A stretch of 64,000 nucleotides of DNA from Distichodus sexfasciatus (GCA_032718565.1 JAVGVS010000184.1:744001-808000); one strand, 5' to 3'; positions 45,496 to 57,295 are shown, numbered from the stretch's first letter. Translations and numbers: made by a program. The notes: generated from the sequence alone by a model not told the origin.

Positions 45496-46889
45496 ACTTT
45501 AGAGGTTCTGATGAATTTTTCATCAAGTTCTATTTCTGACCAAAGCCAGTTGGTACTTGGACGTTGATAAATACTACTGCGCTAATGCATGCATCGTCCC
45601 AAAATTTGAGAGCAATATTGATTTGGCAGTACACAGAATACCTTTTAGCTGTAAAAAATAGCTGAAGTATGAATTTATCAACGTTGGAACTCGCAAGATT
45701 CGACGTTATTTCTCGACACAGACGTGCCTTTTTGTTCCAAAGCTTAGCCACCTGCTTGTTTAAAAAAAGAAACGTGCTACTAAAGTTGGTGCTGAGTTAG
45801 GGCTGTGCGATATGGCAAAAAAATCATATTGCGGTACATTTTGAGCCCTAGGCTATAGACGTATATAAGTATGTATATAATTAGATCTGTAATTTAATAT
45901 AACTGCTACTTTAAAGTAACAGTTCTTTTCCTTGTTTGTGTAAAAAACATTACGGCTGGAGTTTTTCAGTTCTACAGCCGCGTAAAAATATATTATTTAA
46001 ATGTCTCAACTTTTTTTAGACCAAAAAACGTAAGAAATTGCACAAGATGAAAGTGGCCCAATGTTCTTATCATTTAACTTTCATTCAAATGTAATATATA
46101 AATGTAAATATTTTACATTCATGTTTTTACTTACTTAGCTTTTATTTATTTACTTTCTCAAATCTCTATTTTTATTTACATAATGACTCTGTACAGTCCT
46201 CACGAGGAGCCAGGTGTTCATTTCAGCACATTATGCCTGTAATCTACATGGGCAAATAAAGAATCTTTAATAATTTGCCATTACATAAAAAAATCCATCG
46301 ATCGGATGTGGCGTGGCGAGCGGCAGACGGAGCGGTTCCCTTGTCGAAACAAACGGGCCCAGGCCGGAAAAGTACTGGTGCATTCTTTGGCTTCTCTCAT
46401 ATTCAACAGCGTCTGTTTTGCAGGTTATGTTTTTCTGCTCAGTATCCGAGACCCTAAATCCAAACCATGTCCAGATTATGGACGTTGCACCGGTCTTATT
46501 AATCTAGCCGTTTCTTCCGTGACACTCTCTCTCCATTTTCCGAAAACAAATGCCTCGTGGTGTGGTTTTCGCGCATTTGACGCGAGGAGCGGAAATTTCA
46601 GCGGTATGCCGGTATGATCAAAATTTATCGCTGGTCAAATTTCTATCAAGATACCTTTTATACCGTTTATACCGTCCACTCCTTTGCTGAGTGTTCCACA
46701 AACGACAAAATCTTGCTTAACCTGAAAGTTGGCAAATATCATTAATAGAGTGTTTGATTTGTGGCTCGCATAAGTTACACTCGGATGTAAGTTCTGTCCG
46801 TTTCACCTTTTAGAGTCATATATTTTGAGAAACACCTGGTAGCTGACAATTCCCATATGTGTAAAGACAGAAAATAGCAAGTGAATTTA
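45496..46889. other. Repeat fragments, no gene
   Basis: A hAT-like end TAGGGCTGTGCGATATGGC starts near 45799, and a segment around 46600-46680 has ATACCGTTTATACCG motifs like 39070-39130. The 103-residue open frame at 46306 lies inside this repeat DNA. Confidence 0.45.
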
Positions 46890-46985
46890 AGTGTGTGATT
46901 ATTTTGTCATTGTGAACACAGCACAGCGTGGCACAGGAATGTGACTCTGGCGCTTGACCCATCTGTGAAGGAGCAGTGCTTTTAG
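46890..46985 (-). mobile_element. tRNA-derived SINE copy 8 (fragment)
   Basis: Plus strand TTTTGTCATTGTGAACACAG through ACCCATCTGTGAAGGAGCAG matches the 3' half of the family. Confidence 0.65.
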
Positions 46986-47299
46986 AGTTGGTAGTACCTA
47001 GGCAGTAACTGTGACATAGGGCCCTATGAACTGGCTTTTGTTTTTTTTTCCTAAATCTGGCTTTTATTTTTTCCTGAATTCTGCTTTTTTTCCATTTTTT
47101 ATTCTTCTGATTTCTGTGTTTTACGTAATCATATTTATTCACCTAAAAAAGTATGTTCAATTATGGATTGGATGGGAAAAGAACAATACAATAGGAAGAA
47201 ACCTCACATTAAATGACTGTTATTCAACTTCAACAAAGTGCTGGGGTTCAGCAGAACATTTTCTGCTTTGATAAAACATTTACCTGTAAACAACAAAAC

Positions 47300-47460
47300 A
47301 TCTATTGTTTCTGCAAACGCTTTCTGATGTGAGTTTTTGATCAGGTGGTCGTCACGCTTCTGCGGGTGCAGCTCCACGTGCTGGCAAAACTTACAAAAGA
47401 GTTGTTCTCCCAATTCATAAAAATCCTTTGGGTATTGTTCTGCTCTAAACTAACACTCGA
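47300..47460 (-). pseudogene. CGGBP1-like zinc-finger remnant of a hAT-derived gene
   Basis: The minus strand reads QYPKDFYELGEQLFCKFCQH then VELHPQKRDDHLIKNSHQKA. The spacing Cys-x2-Cys, His near the end of a helix (DDHLIKNSHQK) resembles the single zinc finger of CGGBP1 and related hAT-derived proteins (KLFCTSC...SDHLKSKTH, from memory). The frame ends soon after (47204) and no upstream ATG exon or downstream partner is seen, so I treat it as a fragment. It could be an exon of an unrecognised CGGBP1-like gene. Confidence 0.5.
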
Positions 47461-47937
47461 ATTCCGTAATTATTTTGAGCACTTTGGTGTTTCACAGCCT
47501 TCGGCCATAGCTGACCGGCTGGTCATGGGACCAACCTGCATAATGCACGCTTTGCTTATTGGTTCAAATTCAGCTTAATGATGATTTTCCAATTTGAAAA
47601 TCTGCATCACATAGATGCAGAGCGGGTTTTCCTTGCTCAGAAGCTGGTAACCGGTAACCTGAGACGGGAGGGGCCAGGTGTGCACACTCTGCGTCCCTGG
47701 TAACGGCTGCCATGGCGTTGTCGGCGGTGATGTAAGAGATGTGGTTTTCCCTGAGATTTCTGAGATGGTTTTCTTTACTGTGGTAGTTAAACAGGGTTGT
47801 TGCAACGCGGAGGAGGTTTCATATCTCGGGGCGACCTGATAACACACCCAAAGCTTTTTTTGTGCCATGTTATTCTTCCTCTCTTTTTTTCTTCTTCCTC
47901 CTCCTCCTCCTCCTCCTCCCTCGCTCTTCTTCTTCTT

Positions 47938-48152
47938 GGTCTTGTGATCAGAAGGTCGTCCATTCGAATTTACCCTGAACTGGTAAAGGTACCACTGAGG
48001 TACTCAAAGACGAAGCAAGGTATCGCCCCAAGCACTGCTCCACTGGTGCTGCTCTGTAGCTGGCCACTGCTCATTCATGGATGGGTGACATTTCGTTATG
48101 GTGCACTGTGTGCTGTGCTGTGTTCACAATGACAAATAATCACTCACACCAG
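47938..48152 (+). mobile_element. tRNA-derived SINE copy 9
   Basis: CTTGTGATCAGAAGGTCGTC, CATTCGAATTT (B-box region), TAAAGGTACCACTGAGGTAC and the TTCACAATGACAAATAATCA tail match the unit; the head is lost in a TCC/CTT repeat at 47880-47935. Confidence 0.75.
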
Positions 48153-48265
48153 TTCAAATATTTGTGTTGCAGTATGTAGAACTCGACTGGCAAGTGTTAT
48201 TTACACGTTCGGTTAATGCTTCTATTAAGGCTGAATTAGGAGAGTATCATCTCAGTGTTGTCTAG

Positions 48266-48267
48266 TG

Positions 48268-48301
<34 letters not shown>

Positions 48302-48509
48302 AACAATAGAGGCTAAGAAGTCTTACTTTCTTCTGGCCTCTCTTTCAGTGTGTACTACAAATGAGACTATTCTTATTTTACTCTTTTCCAGTTCTCTCAC
48401 ACACACACACACACACTGAGATTGAGCTGAGATTCTCTGAACCTCTGAAGGCCCAGAAGTACACTGCACACCTCGAACCCGGTGTGATGAACTTAGTGTA
48501 CTGTGCATC

Positions 48510-48542
<33 letters not shown>

Positions 48543-48545
48543 CTA
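48266..48545. repeat. Cluster of TG and CA microsatellites
   Basis: (TG)n at 48270-48298, (CA)n near 48398-48416 and 48512-48541; another TG run at 48600-48620. Confidence 0.9.
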
Positions 48546-48733
48546 CACATTCTGGATAAATACAGTCCAAGCCTTTATGTCATGTATTTTCTCCGAGACT
48601 TGTGTGTGTGTGTGTGTGTTGGCATATGTAAATGATGACGGGTAAAGTTGACTTGCTTTTTGCAGGCATGAAAACACTGGAACTATCTCCTTCTCTCCCC
48701 CTACATTGCTCTCTCTCTCCTTCTCAATCTGAT

Positions 48734-49239
48734 TAGAGCTGAAACGATTATCCTAATAACTTTTAATAATTCGACACAAAATGAAGGAGGCAATTTTCTA
48801 GAATCAAGCTTCGCTTAAATTATTTTTATTTGGCGTATAGCATACCATTGTTTTTCACACAGACGCTTCACAATACAGACATTTATTGAGATTTTCACAT
48901 CGATTTTTTTTCATAGTTCGTTCCGGAACGCTGAACCCTTTTATTGTGACGCGTTCGTATGCAAAGGATTGTGGGAAATGCAGTTCTTTCCAGAAAGGCC
49001 AAAAGCTAAACTCATTTTATTGGCCAAATTGGTTCAAAATGACCCTTGAACTTCATGTTTCTTATTTTCAATTGAATACAACAACATAAAGTGTATATAA
49101 CTAACTTCTACTCATGCAGAATGTTTAATAACAAATGTATTGTCATTTTCATTTAAATTTTTATCCGACACTGGACACCCCATAAAATAATCGATAGATT
49201 ACTCTGGACACAAAAATAGTCGCTTTGTTGCAGCCCCTA
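48734..49239 (-). mobile_element. hAT element A4, internally deleted
   Basis: TAGAGCTGAAACGATTATCC to TTTGTTGCAGCCCCTA. Flanks AATCTGAT and AATCTTAC agree at 6 of 8. It matches A2 but lacks the middle. Two places where the family has CTCGATTA read CTGGACAC. Confidence 0.75.
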
Positions 49240-49620
49240 AATCTTACCTTTCTCTATGTCTCTTCCTTCCTCTTTCTTCTCCCTCTCCATTTCCTTCCAT
49301 CCCCTCTCCTTCTTCCTTCTGTCTTTTCTCCTTTCTCTTCCTCCTCCCATTCTGTCCTCCTTTTCTCCCTCTCCCATCCACAACCTCTATCCTCTCTCCA
49401 CTTCCTTCCTTCTGTCTTTTTTTCTCTCCCTCAAGTCTCTCTTCCTCCCTTCCTCTGTCCTCTCTCTTCCTCTCTCCCTTCATTTCTCTCCATCCCTTCC
49501 CCCCTCTTTCTCTCCCCCTCCCTCTTAAGTCCTCCCTCCCTCTCACCCTTTGTCTCTTTTTATGTCTTTCTCTCTCTCCCTCCCTCCCTCCCTCCCTCAT
49601 TTTGGTTTCCCTTCTTCCCC
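49240..49620. repeat. Pyrimidine-rich tract
   Basis: About 380 bp of nearly pure C/T built from CTTCC and CCCT motifs. All open frames in it, on both strands, are artefacts of composition. Confidence 0.85.
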
Positions 49621-49924
49621 TAGAGGTGTGTCCACCTACTGGACTACAGCAGTTGTCACCACACAAGAATGCAAAGAATCTTCCAGATGTTTTTCTTTTT
49701 TCCCTCTGTGTGTTTGTGTGTGTGAGAGCGAGAGAGGGTGGATCTGGTCAGTAGAGGGAAGGAAGCCTGCTGCAGTGGAAGCTTATCTGTGATTATATTC
49801 CTCCTTATTACTTTTCCCGCCGTTATCTGCAGAGCTCTGCCTCTTTCTAGTGAAAGCCACGGCAGTTTGCATTCTCTCAGTGATGGTGTCGGGGACGCTA
49901 CGTTTCATACATTTCATCCATATT

Positions 49925-51387
49925 CAGGGCTCTAGACTAACTTTTGCACTGGTTGCACTGGTGCGCCTAACCTTTTTTCTTAGGTGCACCAGCGCAAAAG
50001 TTCGGTGCCCCAAATTTTCGATCGCATCGCGTTTAACACTGCAGTTTTACAGGTTCACTTTTTTTTAAAAATCGCTGTCCATATAGGTAGAGCTGCAACT
50101 ATCGATTCTTTTTGTAATTGAGTATCCTATCGATTTTTTCATTGATTAATTGGAGAAATTCTTTTTTTAACAGAAAAAAGGCAATACCTTTGTTTTTAGG
50201 CTATTTCTAGTGTGTGAGTAAAACTGACTTGCGCCTGTAGCAATGTTTAGGTTTTTTTTTCAAATAAAAGTGCTGAAACTGTAGACATAGCTACCAGAAC
50301 ATTGTCTGTTTTATTATGCATTCTACGGCTTAAAATTCTATTGCAGAAACACTTCTTTATCCATTTGGTATCCATCAGAATATAGAATAAAATGTTTGAT
50401 AAATAAATGTTCGATATTTCTTCTTTCTTATTGATTACACTATAACATTATAAAATCTGATCAATTGAAAAAGAAAACATTGACGTTTTGGGTCATTTTG
50501 AACCAATTTGGCATATAAAATGAGCTGCTTTTGGCCTTTCTGGAAGAGAACTATATTTCCCACAATCCCCCGCGTCACAATGAAGCGTCGGGCACGTGTT
50601 TCGGAATGAATGATAAGAAATTTATGGGAAAATCTCAATAAACGGATGTATTGCAACGCTGGTTGTTGTGGTTATTTATCAGCTAAAATATGCGTTTTGT
50701 CTGTAATAAAGGGGACATTTTGCCCGAAGTGGTGCGGTTCAGTGAGTATTGGTGCTCACGCGGACGCTCACAAACATTACGCGCGTGTTTACACCGCGAA
50801 AAATGTCATTTATATGCATTTACTTGTGTTTTTGTGCGCAGAACATCTCACAACTGCTTTCACATGCAGAGGGATTAGGTCTTGTCTTGATCGCACCACT
50901 GAAGACGTGCGCCATTAATAAGCGTCCGTGTAAAACACACGCGGAGCATGCTCTAGCGAGCAAACGGAATTAAACGAAGCTTCGGTTCTAGAAAAATTGC
51001 CTCGACCATTTTTTGGAATCGAATTATTCGAGTTATTGGAATAATCGTTTCAGCTCTACATATAGGCAATATCATCTTCTCTCATCATCCGCGGCTACAT
51101 CCACTCTGTTTATCTGACGGGTCTGGGCTACTCACCACACTGCAGCACACGCGCTTTCAAACATACAGGAATATCTGGACCACGGTCAATCGGTGGGGGC
51201 CCCGCCCTTGACTATCTCTGGTTGGTTTAGACCACGATATGGGCCTAATGTGTGTCTGTTGTTTGAACCACAGGGAGACTTTCAGAGTCGCGGAGACGTT
51301 CCCCCCCGAACGGCTGGGCGCACCGGTGCGACCTCAGATTTTTTTTAGTCGCACCACTGAGAAATTAGGTGGCACTCTAGAGCCCTG
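49925..51387. mobile_element. DNA transposon remnant (CAGGGCTCTAGA ends), interrupted by hAT A5
   Basis: Left CAGGGCTCTAGACTAACTTT; right GGTGGCACTCTAGAGCCCTG inverted. ATATT flanks both sides. GGTGCACCAGCG / GGCGCACCGGTGCGACC pairs lie inside. No transposase remains. Confidence 0.7.
50088..51058 (+). mobile_element. hAT element A5, nested, perfect target duplication
   Basis: Starts TAGAGCTGCAACTATCGATT, ends AATAATCGTTTCAGCTCTA; CATATAGG lies on both sides (50080-50087 and 51059-51066). At 971 bp it is the longest copy of the family here. Confidence 0.9.
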
Positions 51388-51390
51388 ATA

Positions 51391-51559
51391 TTGATAAATA
51401 TGGACAAAGTTTTGTGCTTCCATCTTCGCCATTGTGGACTCTGACATCCTCCAACTCCATCTCGCAGCTGCCAAGAAGGCGCTGTGATGCACTGAGGGCC
51501 TGTAGTCTATCCGATTCCACTTCTGTCAGTTGAACAGCAATCAGAAACACCCGCCGTCT
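51391..51559 (-). other. Exon-like open frame of unknown origin
   Basis: A CTCTCTTTACAG acceptor precedes an open minus-strand frame reading RRRVFLIAVQLTEVESDRLQ and ALSASQRLLGSCEMELEDVR. Codon composition looks protein-like, but the frame runs straight into the transposon end at 51387 and I do not recognise the peptide. It could be a displaced exon or part of an older mobile element. Confidence 0.25.
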
Positions 51560-51837
51560 CTGTAAAGAGAGCAAACAGTAGTTGATGATCGTATTTTACT
51601 AGTAGTGTTTTAATAGTAACTTTGCTACTGAGGAAGAGTAGTGACGTTGGTCGTGTTATTAATATGAGTTAAGCTCCTCCCCAGCGCTGCACGTCTGCTA
51701 CTGTCATTGGACAACACCCTCCGCGAGCTCCGCAGAACTGGTGCTGTTGGTGGGGCTCAGGACACGGGCTTTCAGCACTTTGTGATGCTTTAGATTCTCT
51801 CTCTGTTTAAAACTTTCTCTCTCACTCACTCGTTCTC

Positions 51838-52095
51838 TCCTCTTCACGTCTGTCTCTCTCCCTCATTATCTGTCTCTCTATCCATCTGTCTCTCTGTCTC
51901 TCTGTCTGTCTGTCTATCTGTATCTGTTTGTCTCTCTATCAATCTGTCTGTCTGTCTGTCTGTCTATCTGTTTGTCTCTCTGTCTGTCTGTCTCTGTATC
52001 TGTCTGTCTGTCTCTCTCTCTGTATCTGTCTATCTGTCTCTCTGTCTGTCTCTGTCTGTCTTTCTATCAGTCTGTCTGTCTGTCTTTCTATCAGT

Positions 52096-52182
<87 letters not shown>

Positions 52183-52186
52183 TCTA

Positions 52187-52258
<72 letters not shown>

Positions 52259-52720
52259 TCTGTCTCTGTCCCTCTCATTTGTCTCTCTTCATCTTTCTGT
52301 CCCTTTTTATCTCTTTATCCTTTATCCTTTCCTCACTATCTATCCTCCCCCCTCTCTCTGTTTGTCTCTCGCTTCTGCTCTGTCTGACCATTGTCTCTCT
52401 ATCTATCTATGTCCCTCTAATTTGTTTCTCTTCCCCTTTGTCTCCATTTTGTCTGTATCTCTCTCCGTCTTTCTCTTCCTTTTTATTTCTTGCTCCCTCG
52501 CTCTCTCTCTATCCCCACTCTCTATATCTTTTTCTCTTTCTCTTTCTCTTCTCCTCCTTTGTCTCTCCCTCTTTGTCTCCCCTTTGTCTTTGCCTCTCTC
52601 TCTCTTCCTTTTTATCTTTCTCCTCCCTCCCTCTCTTTCCCTCTCTCCCTCCCTCTCTTTCTGCTCCTCTCTCTCTCCATCCCACCGTTTATCCTTTAGG
52701 GCTTTAACTGAACTCAGAAT
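51838..52720. repeat. (TCTG)n tetranucleotide array and pyrimidine tract
   Basis: TCTG repeats with TGCC and TATC variant blocks to about 52220, then (TC)n to about 52263, then C/T-rich DNA to about 52700. Long open frames here (to 364 residues) are pure repeat translations. Confidence 0.95.
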
Positions 52721-52991
52721 CCCTGGCATTCTCATGAGTTGCAGCAACTTAATAGCGCTGTGTGTCTGTGTCTGTGAACATGCGTACAGTTGTGTATTAA
52801 TTCCCAGCGTTAAGAACTCTACTTTGGACTCAAAAAAAGTGGCTCTCTCCAACAAATGCAGAAGTGTCTATTATGTGTGTGTGTTGAGCGGGGGGATTCA
52901 TGTGTGTTTAAGGCGTTGTCAATTTGTTTTTTGGGGCTGTAGTGTGACTCAGCGGTGGTGTGTTCTCTCCCAGACATATAACCCCCAACTG

Positions 52992-52993
52992 AG

Positions 52994-53040
<47 letters not shown>
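52992..53040. repeat. (CT)n(CA)n microsatellite
   Basis: Compound dinucleotide run of about 49 bp. Confidence 0.9.
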
Positions 53041-53041
<1 letters not shown>

Positions 53042-53512
53042 AAGAAAAAAAACGGGCTATTTATAGCCAACCACATCATTACACAATTAAGGCTTTTAGG
53101 CAGGGTCCGCAGACATGACTAATGTGACCGATTTGTGGTGCGTGTGTGTGTTTAGGTGTGTGTGTGTATTCAGGTCAATTTCGAAGTAGACAGAGTGCAT
53201 GTGTTTTTAAACTCCCATCCCTCCGAAGGCCAAACTGTGTTGTTTCAATTTTCAGAACCAGGCCCCCGGTGATCCATGATGGCAATGCAGGTGGTCTGTA
53301 ACCTGCAGTCCGGTTTCACTACTGAAATCACCTTTTTAAAACTGTTTTATTTTATTAATGTTTCAAACCGTTTCCATATGATTTGGGCATCTTTATGTAG
53401 AATGACACATGCTTAGTCTGCCACGTCTGAATGGTGGTCCTTGGGACGGAACCAGTTTAAAAAAAAAACAACCCTGATTTATGACATTCAGCAGGTGCTC
53501 CTATCTAAATAT
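53041..53512. other. Sequence without recognisable feature
   Basis: No splice-bounded frame, transposon end or RNA gene seen. Confidence 0.4.
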
Positions 53513-53672
53513 GTGAGTGAGTGATTGTTTGTCATTGTGAACACACCACACCACAGCGCACAAATGTGACCTCTGCACTTGACGTATGCCCTGCTCATGA
53601 GAATCGTGAGTCGAACCGGTGACCTTCCGACCACAGGGCGAACACCCTAACCGTTACGCTACGACTGCTCTA
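53513..53672 (-). mobile_element. tRNA-derived SINE copy 10, internally deleted
   Basis: GTGAACACACCACACCACAG tail; CGAACCGGTGACCTTCCGAC and ACACCCTAACCGTTACGCTA head, with the centre missing. Confidence 0.75.
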
Positions 53673-55159
53673 GTAGCTTTGTTACTTGTAGTTAGCTACT
53701 CCACAACACTGCTGAATGGAATCCAGTCTACATTAAACCACTGACAACGAAAGTACTTTTCGGACAAGATTAGTTTCACGTGAGGACGTGGGGTAATGTT
53801 GTTATTACGTCTGTAATATTAACAGCAAATCGCAGTAAAATTCCCAGAAGTGGCAGAGGTTACACGATTTACGCACCGACGTCACTCACCTGTTGTCGTG
53901 TTCGTGCTACATTGCTTGTGTATACACTTACCTGAGGCAAAGATAACGTTTGTGCTTCTCTCATGTGCCTTTGGCCTTCTCTTTCTTTGGAATGGCTTTC
54001 GCCGCACACAGAGTCCAACCGCCCAGGATTTCTTCAAGCGCCTCCATGCTTGAAAAAACACTGGAAACTACAGAATGACGGAATGGTTACGTGCGCGTTT
54101 ACAGCGGGTGTATCCGGACGGGATAAGTGTCACCTGAGGTGATTTTCCGGATCTTTTTACGGAAGGTAAAAATCCCCGTAATCTTTACTGACATTGTTCA
54201 TAATGATTACGGACATTGCACATTCGGACGGGACCAAAATCACTGAGAAGCTCTGATAATAATTACTTTTAAAGTTTTTACGGGGACAGAACACGAACAG
54301 ATTATTGACAGAATTAAAAATAAACTGTCACCAATCGATCACGTCGATTAGAGGTCCTGACTGTCTTGTTCAGATCCAGTCTTTATCTCTCCACCACGGC
54401 GGCGAGTGCATTTGCACTTATCACCAAAGCACCTGATGTCCAACATTTCCTGCATCGTCCTTTACCGTTTCCTGTCTTTTTGTCCTCATCCAATTTCAGG
54501 ACTTTTTCCTGTATGATCTCCACCCATTCCCTCCTCTCATCTCCCGTTCTGGCTCTGTTAAGCGGTGTCGGTAGATTTGTGATGAGGTGTCGCTGATGTA
54601 AAGTGACATTAACCCTGCTGCACAAGACAAGACGTGTGTTTACGTTAGAAGCGCCCCCTTGTGTACAGTGATAAAAACACAGTTCAGTTCCATTAGTGCA
54701 GAGGTGGGCAATTCTGGTGCTGAAAGGCCAGTGTCCAGGAGGTTCTGGAGTCTCTTTTGGTGGTCATATTGATGCCTTGCAGTGACGTCACAAAACTGTA
54801 GCCGCCACCACATTGAGTAGCGGGCATATATCAAGTACTGCGCGCACAGAATCCGGCACTGGTCACCAGCTGGTCACCTGTAAGGCGTTCACTTCAGTTA
54901 TCGATGCTGTGGATTTTTCTCATTTTGATGCCAGAGAACTTAAGAGATGCAACTAAAAGGTCACTATTATTGTGTGGAGTCCCTCCAGACGTTTTCCATC
55001 AAACCGTGTCCGCTGACACACTCCCTGACTTTTCCTTCCACGACATTTCCATCCACCTAGCACATAACCCATCGCCATATAAATGATGGCATCTCAACGA
55101 GAAGAAAATCTTTTTGCTTAAAGGAAAGGTGAGTTGCGTAGTTTTTAAGTTGGTGGTAA
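53673..55159. other. Repeat-like DNA with exon-like frame on the minus strand
   Basis: About 54080-54310 has CCGGACGGGAT and CATTCGGACGGGACC motifs suggesting an old DNA element. On the minus strand about 54610-54390 reads HQRHLITNLPTPLNRARTGD and ERREWVEIIQEKVLKLDEDK, protein-like but unrecognised. Another minus frame opens MEALEEILGGWTLCAAKAIP near 54047. None can be called as a gene. Confidence 0.35.
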
Positions 55160-55162
55160 GTT

Positions 55163-55428
55163 GGCAGTTGGTGGCGTAACGGTAGGGTGTTCGCCCGTGA
55201 TCGAAAGGTCGCAGGGTCGAATCCAGAGCCGGTAAAGTTACCGCTGAGGTACTCATGAGCAAGGTACCGTCCCCAAGCACTGCTCTCCAGGCGCTGCTAA
55301 TGTCAGCTGCCCACTGCTCCTTCACGGATGGGTTCAATGCAGAGCTCACATTTGGTTGTGGTGCACTGTGTGGTGTGGTGTGTTCACCATGACAAATACT
55401 CGCTCACTTTCACACTTTCACTTTTGAT
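55163..55428 (+). mobile_element. tRNA-derived SINE copy 11, near full length
   Basis: TTGGCAGTTGGTGGCGTAAC head, GGGTCGAATCC B box, TAAAGTTACCGCTGAGGTAC body and GTTCACCATGACAAATACTC tail. Confidence 0.85.
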
Positions 55429-55567
55429 CAACTTTTTGTAATCAGTTGCTAGCGCTATCTAGCTGTTGTTTGCGCAGTAAAGGGGTAGGCTAGGCTAAGT
55501 GAGATCGTCCGTCAGTATGTAGAGCAGGGTTAGGTGGGTAAACTGAGGGATGAGCGATGTAAGATGC

Positions 55568-56125
55568 TGCGTCCGAAATCGCATACTACTTGAGTAGGTA
55601 CTACATTTGAATTTGAACGTACTGCTCTACTGTTAAAACAGTACGTTCTATATAGTATGAATGAGGGCAGTATGAATGGAATTCGGACGTACTACATCCG
55701 CTGTGTTGATGTTGTCACGTGTCGTGTCGTCACAACAGCGCGAAAATTTAAAGAGCCCACTCTACTGCGCGAACATCGGCAGTGTTGTTCGTAATGCTTA
55801 CAGCTTTCATCGGCGTTTTAACGCTGACTGGATCAACAGCTCAGAGGAAGCATAGGTCAGCTGCTCACAACGTTTTCCTTAAGGTACTTCACACTTGAAA
55901 AGAGGCGCGTCTCCGTTTTCCGCCATTTTTCGAATACGACGCCGCCTCTCCCGCTGCCTTATGGTATAGTGAAGTGTCCATCAAATGCCTACTACAGAAT
56001 TCGGCCGGAAGCAGTAGGTCGTCCGGGTACTTCTCGCCTACTGTTTTTCGAATACTATGAATTCGGACATACTACTCGCCTCGCATACTGTTTTTCGCAC
56101 ACTAAATAGTAGGGAAGTATGCAAT
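55568..56125. mobile_element. DNA element with TGCGTCCGAAATCGCATACT end
   Basis: The left end TGCGTCCGAAATCGCATACT and internal inverse AGTATGAATGGAATTCGGAC, CGAATTCGGACATACTACTC and the right AGTATGCAATG are typical of a common fish MITE; boundaries are approximate. Confidence 0.55.
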
Positions 56126-56399
56126 GTCTGTAAACACTTCACACTTGAAGATTATATTTGAAGTATGCCGTTTCGTTTGTATTATTAATCATTTTACTTA
56201 AACTTTACTTGAGTACAGTAACTTCTTCACAGCCAGTGACATGCACATTTATTGATAACTACGTTGTCGTTACCTTCAGAAAGCTGCAGCGACTTCCGAA
56301 CGTCACACTCAAGACGCGGCGCCGTTCACACATGTGCCTGTCATTGTGTGCTTTCTGAGATCAGGAAGTGGTGGGGTGGGGCACTGACGACCTTCTTCT

Positions 56400-56685
56400 T
56401 TTTCATTTCGCTTTCTTGTCTTCCTCTAGCCAAAGGTCTGCGCTTTTTTTTCCGGTGGCGGTTTCTATTTCGGAGCGAGTCGGTTTGTGGTTTTTGGGCC
56501 TGGTTTGGTCACTGCACTGCTGCGGTCGGTCGGCTTTTTAAAAAAACTTTTATTTTGGAGAGAACTGTAAGAGGCTTGGCGGGGCGGCGGAGACGGAGCA
56601 GAAAGGAGCGTTTTGGGGACGAGAGGCGCAATCCGACGGGGCGTACGGGGGCGGGGGGCTGGATTGGAAAAGGGGGGACAACGTC
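56400..56685 (+). promoter_or_regulatory. GC-rich promoter and leader of the 56.7-kb first exon
   Basis: CpG-dense DNA begins near 56450 and includes a GC box (GGGGGCGGGG, about 56647-56656) and many CpGs. No TATA box is evident. The transcription start is not determinable by eye. Confidence 0.45.
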
Positions 56686-56775
56686 ATGGCGACGGAGGAG
56701 GGCAGCGGAGATGCGATTACAGAGGGACTAGATGTCATCGGGAGCCCAGAAGCGGGAGAAAGCACACCTCATGGG
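56686..56775 (+). CDS. 30-residue first coding exon, possible alternative start of the same gene
   Basis: ATGGCG in good Kozak context opens MATEEGSGDAITEGLDVIGS then PEAGESTPHG, followed by GTAGGC in phase 0. It lies at the end of a GC-rich leader. Because the MATEPSQ exon also ends in phase 0 and shares the MATE start, both may splice to one downstream exon outside the window. Alternatively it starts an unrelated gene. I do not recognise the peptide. Confidence 0.45.
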
Positions 56776-56959
56776 GTAGGCCCGACAAAGTCAGGGTGAC
56801 TCCTTCCTTTCAGAAGTACAACGGCTTTCAGACTTGTTCACCAAACGGGGGAAAAGAGAGTGGAAAAAAGCAGAACTTGGGCAGAAGTTTGTGTTTGTGT
56901 CTTTCCTCCCTGAAATGTGGGGAAGCTAAAGCGTGCCAGTAGACTGAGTTCGGTTCATT

Positions 56960-57105
56960 GTTCGCTTGCCGTCTTTCTCTTTCTCTCTCTCGCTTGCCGT
57001 CTTTCTCTTTCTCTCTCTCGCTTGCTGTCTTTTCTTTCTCTCTCTCGCTTGCTGTCTTTTCTTTCTCTCTCTCGCTTGATCTCTTTCTTTTCTCTTTCTC
57101 ACCTG

Positions 57106-57147
<42 letters not shown>

Positions 57148-57295
57148 TTCTTGTCGTTCTCTCTCACTTGATGTTTCTTTTTCTTGCTGGCTCGCTTTCT
57201 TTTCTCTCTCTCTCTTGATTTCTCTTTCTTTTCTCTCTCTCGTTTACTAACCGATTCTCTCTGTCTTGCTTGGTGCTTCTCTCTTCTGCTCGCTC

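Noticed and set aside
51928..53066. Open frames of 259 and 364 residues
   Set aside because: They are direct translations of TCTG, TC and CA repeats (strings of CLSVCLSV and SLSLS), with no start context or splice sites.
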